8,593 bases of DNA from an uncultured Lachnobacterium sp. (GTDB lineage Bacteria > Bacillota > Clostridia > Lachnospirales > Lachnospiraceae): contig CAMFPD010000085.1 in the NCBI GenBank assembly GCA_945971355.1, forward strand, positions 1 to 8,593, read 5' to 3'. The position numbers and the translations under genes were made by a program. The notes below the pieces were generated by a model, which saw nothing but the letters and a program-made list of their open reading frames with translations, did not search any database and was not told where the DNA came from. Positions 6,232-8,593 of this stretch are shown in pieces. The number at the start of each line of letters is the position of its first letter. Position 1 is the stretch's first letter.

Positions 6232-7740
6232 ATGGCAGAGGTATTTGTTGCAAGTGAAGTTATGGATAAGCTGACAATTTTATCAGATGCTGCAAAGTTT
6301 GATGTGGCATGCACCTCCAGCGGGACTGCCAGAGGTGGGGATGGTGTGAACCTTGGAAATGCGTCAGCATGTGGTATTTGCCATACATTTACAGGTGATG
6401 GACGATGCATATCTTTGCTAAAAATCCTTTTTACCAATGAGTGTATATACAATTGCAAATATTGTATAAACAGGTCTTCTAATGATGTGAGGAGAGTGTC
6501 ATTTACACCGGAAGAGGTATGCAAACTTACAATAGAGTTTTATAGAAGAAACTATATTGAAGGATTGTTTTTGAGCTCTGGGATAGTTCAATCTCCAGAT
6601 TATACTATGGGCTTACTGTATGAGACATTGTATCTCCTCAGGACAAAGTATAAGTTCAATGGATATGTGCATGTTAAGGGAATACCAGGAGCATCACCAG
6701 AGATTGTGGAGCTGGTTGGATATATGTGTGACAGAATGAGTGTAAATCTGGAGCTTCCTACAGCCGAAGGTCTCAGGCAGGTGGCACCTAACAAGGTTAG
6801 GAAGAATATTTTGAACCCTATGAGACAGATTCAAAATGGCATTAAAGAAAGTCGGGCATACCATGGAAATTACAGTATGAAAAGCAGGATGTATCTTGAT
6901 GATAAGGTTTATTATAACCAATTGGCGGAAATATCCGAGAGTAGGGATAGATTGATGGATTATCATAACAGATTATCTATTGCTCAGAAGACAAATAACG
7001 CACAAATGGTTGGGGAGAAGAGCTGGGGATTTTCCGGAGTACCAGAGGTGTCTGGGCGTAGGGATGCTTTAGCGAGACCAGACAGGTATTTTGTGCCGGC
7101 AGGCCAGAGTACACAGATGATAATAGGGGCAACTGGAGAGACGGATTACGAGATAATGTCTGTTACAGAGGCTTTGTACAATAGGTTTGAACTGAAGAGG
7201 GTTTTTTATTCGGCGTTTGTGAATGTAAACTGTGATGAAACTTTGCCATCGGTATTGCAGGGCCCTCCCCTGAAAAGAGAGCACAGATTGTACCAGGCAG
7301 ATTTCCTTCTCAGGTTCTATGGATTTAAAGCAGGGGAACTTCTGTCTGAAAAGAATCCTAATTTTAATGAATATATTGATCCAAAGTGTCAATGGGCAGT
7401 GCAGCATTTGGAAGAATTTCCAGTGGAAGTGAATAAGGCTGATTACTATACTCTCTTGAGGGTTCCGGGAATCGGAACCAAGAGTGCAAAAAGGATAATT
7501 ACAGCAAGAAGACATGCAAAGCTTGATTTTAACGATATTAAGAAAATGGGTGTGGTTCTAAAACGAGCACTGTATTTTATAACCTGTGGAGGCAGAATGA
7601 TGTATGCCACAAAAATTGATGAAGGATATATAACACGACACCTTATATATAATGAGAGGCCATCTATGATGTATCTTCCAGATGGCAGAAGTGAGACTTA
7701 TGAGCAAATTACCTTGATGGATATGGGACTGGGGGTGTAA
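6232..7740 (+). CDS. Putative DNA modification/repair radical SAM protein (TIGR03916-like) with helix-hairpin-helix
   Basis: This 502-residue protein has the radical SAM signature CxxxCxxC at C71, C75 and C78, which binds the [4Fe-4S] cluster that cleaves S-adenosylmethionine. Before it lies a conserved-looking cysteine set (C27, C47, C50, C59) within the GICHTFTGDGRC region, a possible second cluster or metal site. The C-terminal part carries a helix-hairpin-helix at about 403-430 with the hairpin PGIG at 412-415, a non-specific DNA-binding element typical of repair enzymes. Its layout matches the family I know as 'putative DNA modification/repair radical SAM protein', usually paired with a DUF4130-type protein, as here 4 bases downstream. 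GAAAGGA at 6218-6224 supports this ATG; the Met at residue 11 has a poorer site. Two LexA boxes and a promoter precede it. The reaction is not known to me; a SplB-like direct reversal or a base modification is possible. Confidence 0.88.
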   Translation: MAEVFVASEVMDKLTILSDAAKFDVACTSSGTARGGDGVNLGNASACGICHTFTGDGRCISLLKILFTNECIYNCKYCINRSSNDVRRVSFTPEEVCKLTIEFYRRNYIEGLFLSSGIVQSPDYTMGLLYETLYLLRTKYKFNGYVHVKGIPGASPEIVELVGYMCDRMSVNLELPTAEGLRQVAPNKVRKNILNPMRQIQNGIKESRAYHGNYSMKSRMYLDDKVYYNQLAEISESRDRLMDYHNRLSIAQKTNNAQMVGEKSWGFSGVPEVSGRRDALARPDRYFVPAGQSTQMIIGATGETDYEIMSVTEALYNRFELKRVFYSAFVNVNCDETLPSVLQGPPLKREHRLYQADFLLRFYGFKAGELLSEKNPNFNEYIDPKCQWAVQHLEEFPVEVNKADYYTLLRVPGIGTKSAKRIITARRHAKLDFNDIKKMGVVLKRALYFITCGGRMMYATKIDEGYITRHLIYNERPSMMYLPDGRSETYEQITLMDMGLGV

Positions 7741-7744
7741 CTGG

Positions 7745-8521
7745 ATGACTCAGAACAAACTAATTCTCAGATGTGAAAATACCATAGATGGAATGTTTAC
7801 GGCTATTTATGATGCATTTGTATACAAAAAACAGATGGGGGATAATTATGATGACTCTATCTCTATTGCAATAGGTGATGAGGGAGAACTGACATTATTC
7901 TCGGAAGAAATAGAGGTGAAAACAGATTATACAAAGGTAGAGAAGACAATAGGTGCAATAAGAAATCAGCTGGGGGAGTTTGTATATGAGAGAATATTTC
8001 ATGCATTGTGTCATTATGATGATGACAGGGCAACAGCAGTACTAGGATTTTTAGTCAGGGGATTTAAGAAAGGTCCCAGGGTGGAGGAACAATTAGCGGA
8101 CTATTATGTTATGCGAGTTTTGGAGTTGTCCAGGAAAGTATATAATGAAGAGCAGAGAATGAACGGTTTCCTTCGGTTTAGTGATAATGGACGCTTTTTG
8201 TTTTCGACAATAGAACCAAAATGTGACTTGATACCTGTTATCATGTGGCATTTTGCTGACAGGTATCCTGGGGAGAATTTTGTGATTCTTGATTCAAAGA
8301 GAAAATATGGGGTAGTGCACCCAATAGGGAAAGAATGTTTCTTTATTTCGGGGGATGATTTCTTTGAGATAGAAGCCAGTCTTCCGGAGGAAAGAGATGA
8401 TTTTGAGATGATGTGGAAAGTGTATTTTGAACATATGGAGATTAAGGAGAGACATAACGAAAGCTGTCAGAGAAACATGTGTCCAAAATGGTACAGAAAG
8501 ACTATGCTTGAGTTTATGTAA
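7745..8521 (+). CDS. Putative DNA metabolism protein, TIGR03915/DUF4130-like partner of the radical SAM protein
   Basis: This 258-residue soluble protein has no signal peptide or membrane segment. Family hallmarks as I recall them are the central KVYNEEQRMNGFLRF stretch (131-145), IEPKCDLIPVIMWHFADRYP (156-175), and a C-terminal segment ERHNESCQRNMCPKWY (235-250) ending in a basic, aromatic tail. Proteins of this type occur next to the radical SAM protein and, in other bacteria, fused to a uracil-DNA-glycosylase-like domain, which places them in DNA metabolism. Here the length leaves no room for such a domain. It begins 4 bases after the radical SAM stop, with a G-rich but imperfect ribosome site (GGGGGTG at 7731-7737) inside that gene's end, so it is probably translationally coupled and under the same SOS control. 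Its biochemical function is unknown. Confidence 0.82.
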   Translation: MTQNKLILRCENTIDGMFTAIYDAFVYKKQMGDNYDDSISIAIGDEGELTLFSEEIEVKTDYTKVEKTIGAIRNQLGEFVYERIFHALCHYDDDRATAVLGFLVRGFKKGPRVEEQLADYYVMRVLELSRKVYNEEQRMNGFLRFSDNGRFLFSTIEPKCDLIPVIMWHFADRYPGENFVILDSKRKYGVVHPIGKECFFISGDDFFEIEASLPEERDDFEMMWKVYFEHMEIKERHNESCQRNMCPKWYRKTMLEFM

Positions 8522-8562
8522 TAAAATCGTAACTGTTCAGGACAGATACATAAAATCTATGT

Positions 8563-8590
8563 TTGTAAATGGAAAGCTTAATGATATAAT
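8563..8590 (+). promoter_or_regulatory. Possible promoter for a gene beyond the window
   Basis: TTGTAA (8563-8568) and a perfect TATAAT (8585-8590) are 16 bases apart. The -35 matches consensus at only four of six positions, and the AT-rich context makes a chance match possible. No convincing terminator lies between the preceding stop at 8521 and this site. Confidence 0.35.
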
Positions 8591-8593
8591 GAG

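Noticed and set aside
6203..6274. Short open frame (23 codons) starting at an ATG after GGGAGG in the radical SAM leader and overlapping its start
   Set aside because: The purine block is only 2 bases from the ATG, too close for normal initiation; the frame runs through the terminator T-tract and looks like a by-product of the hairpin.
8533..8545. CTGTTCAGGACAG inverted repeat resembling an E. coli-type LexA site
   Set aside because: The CTG-to-CAG gap is 7 bases instead of 10, the host type uses GAAC/GTTC sites, and no T-tract follows that would make it a terminator.
8548..8562. ACATA/TATGT inverted repeat after the last gene
   Set aside because: Only 5 bp of A-T-rich pairing and no proper T-tract; not enough for a terminator call.

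Overview
The window looks like chromosomal DNA from an anaerobic low-GC Firmicute, most likely a Clostridia member of the Lachnospiraceae type. The grounds are AT-rich spacers, strong AGGAGG-type ribosome sites, an iron-sulfur flavoprotein beside a nickel chaperone, a lineage-typical ABC exporter, and Firmicutes-type LexA boxes. The taxonomy is inferred from style and protein content, with no database search. All six genes lie on the + strand, and no rRNA, tRNA, CRISPR array or insertion sequence is visible.

Region 1 (1-3334) holds a C-poor AT-rich leader, then a large multi-cluster Fe-S/FAD oxidoreductase related to the glutamate synthase small subunit/NfnB group. A UUCG-capped hairpin follows, then hypA (nickel insertion). 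The HypA stop codon sits in the loop of an intrinsic terminator whose 5' arm encodes the last three residues.

Region 2 (3335-6139) is a 230-base spacer followed by a two-gene ABC exporter operon with a TAATG overlap: ATPase, then a multi-helix permease. The permease carries six copies of a Tyr/Asp/Gly-rich repeat in a predicted extracytoplasmic loop after its first membrane helix.

Region 3 (6101-8593) is the most interesting. A two-gene operon encodes a radical SAM protein with a C-terminal helix-hairpin-helix and its usual partner, a DUF4130/TIGR03915-like protein of putative DNA metabolism function. In front of it lie a good sigma-70-type promoter and two LexA (SOS) boxes exactly 60 bp apart. 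One box lies at the predicted transcription start; the other overlaps a terminator-like hairpin behind the ABC operon. The promoter -10 is itself embedded in the 5' arm of a second, strong terminator hairpin. Read-through from upstream should therefore stop, while transcripts starting at the local promoter lack the 5' arm and escape. Together this suggests an insulated, SOS-inducible radical-SAM DNA repair or modification module whose chemistry is, to my knowledge, undetermined.
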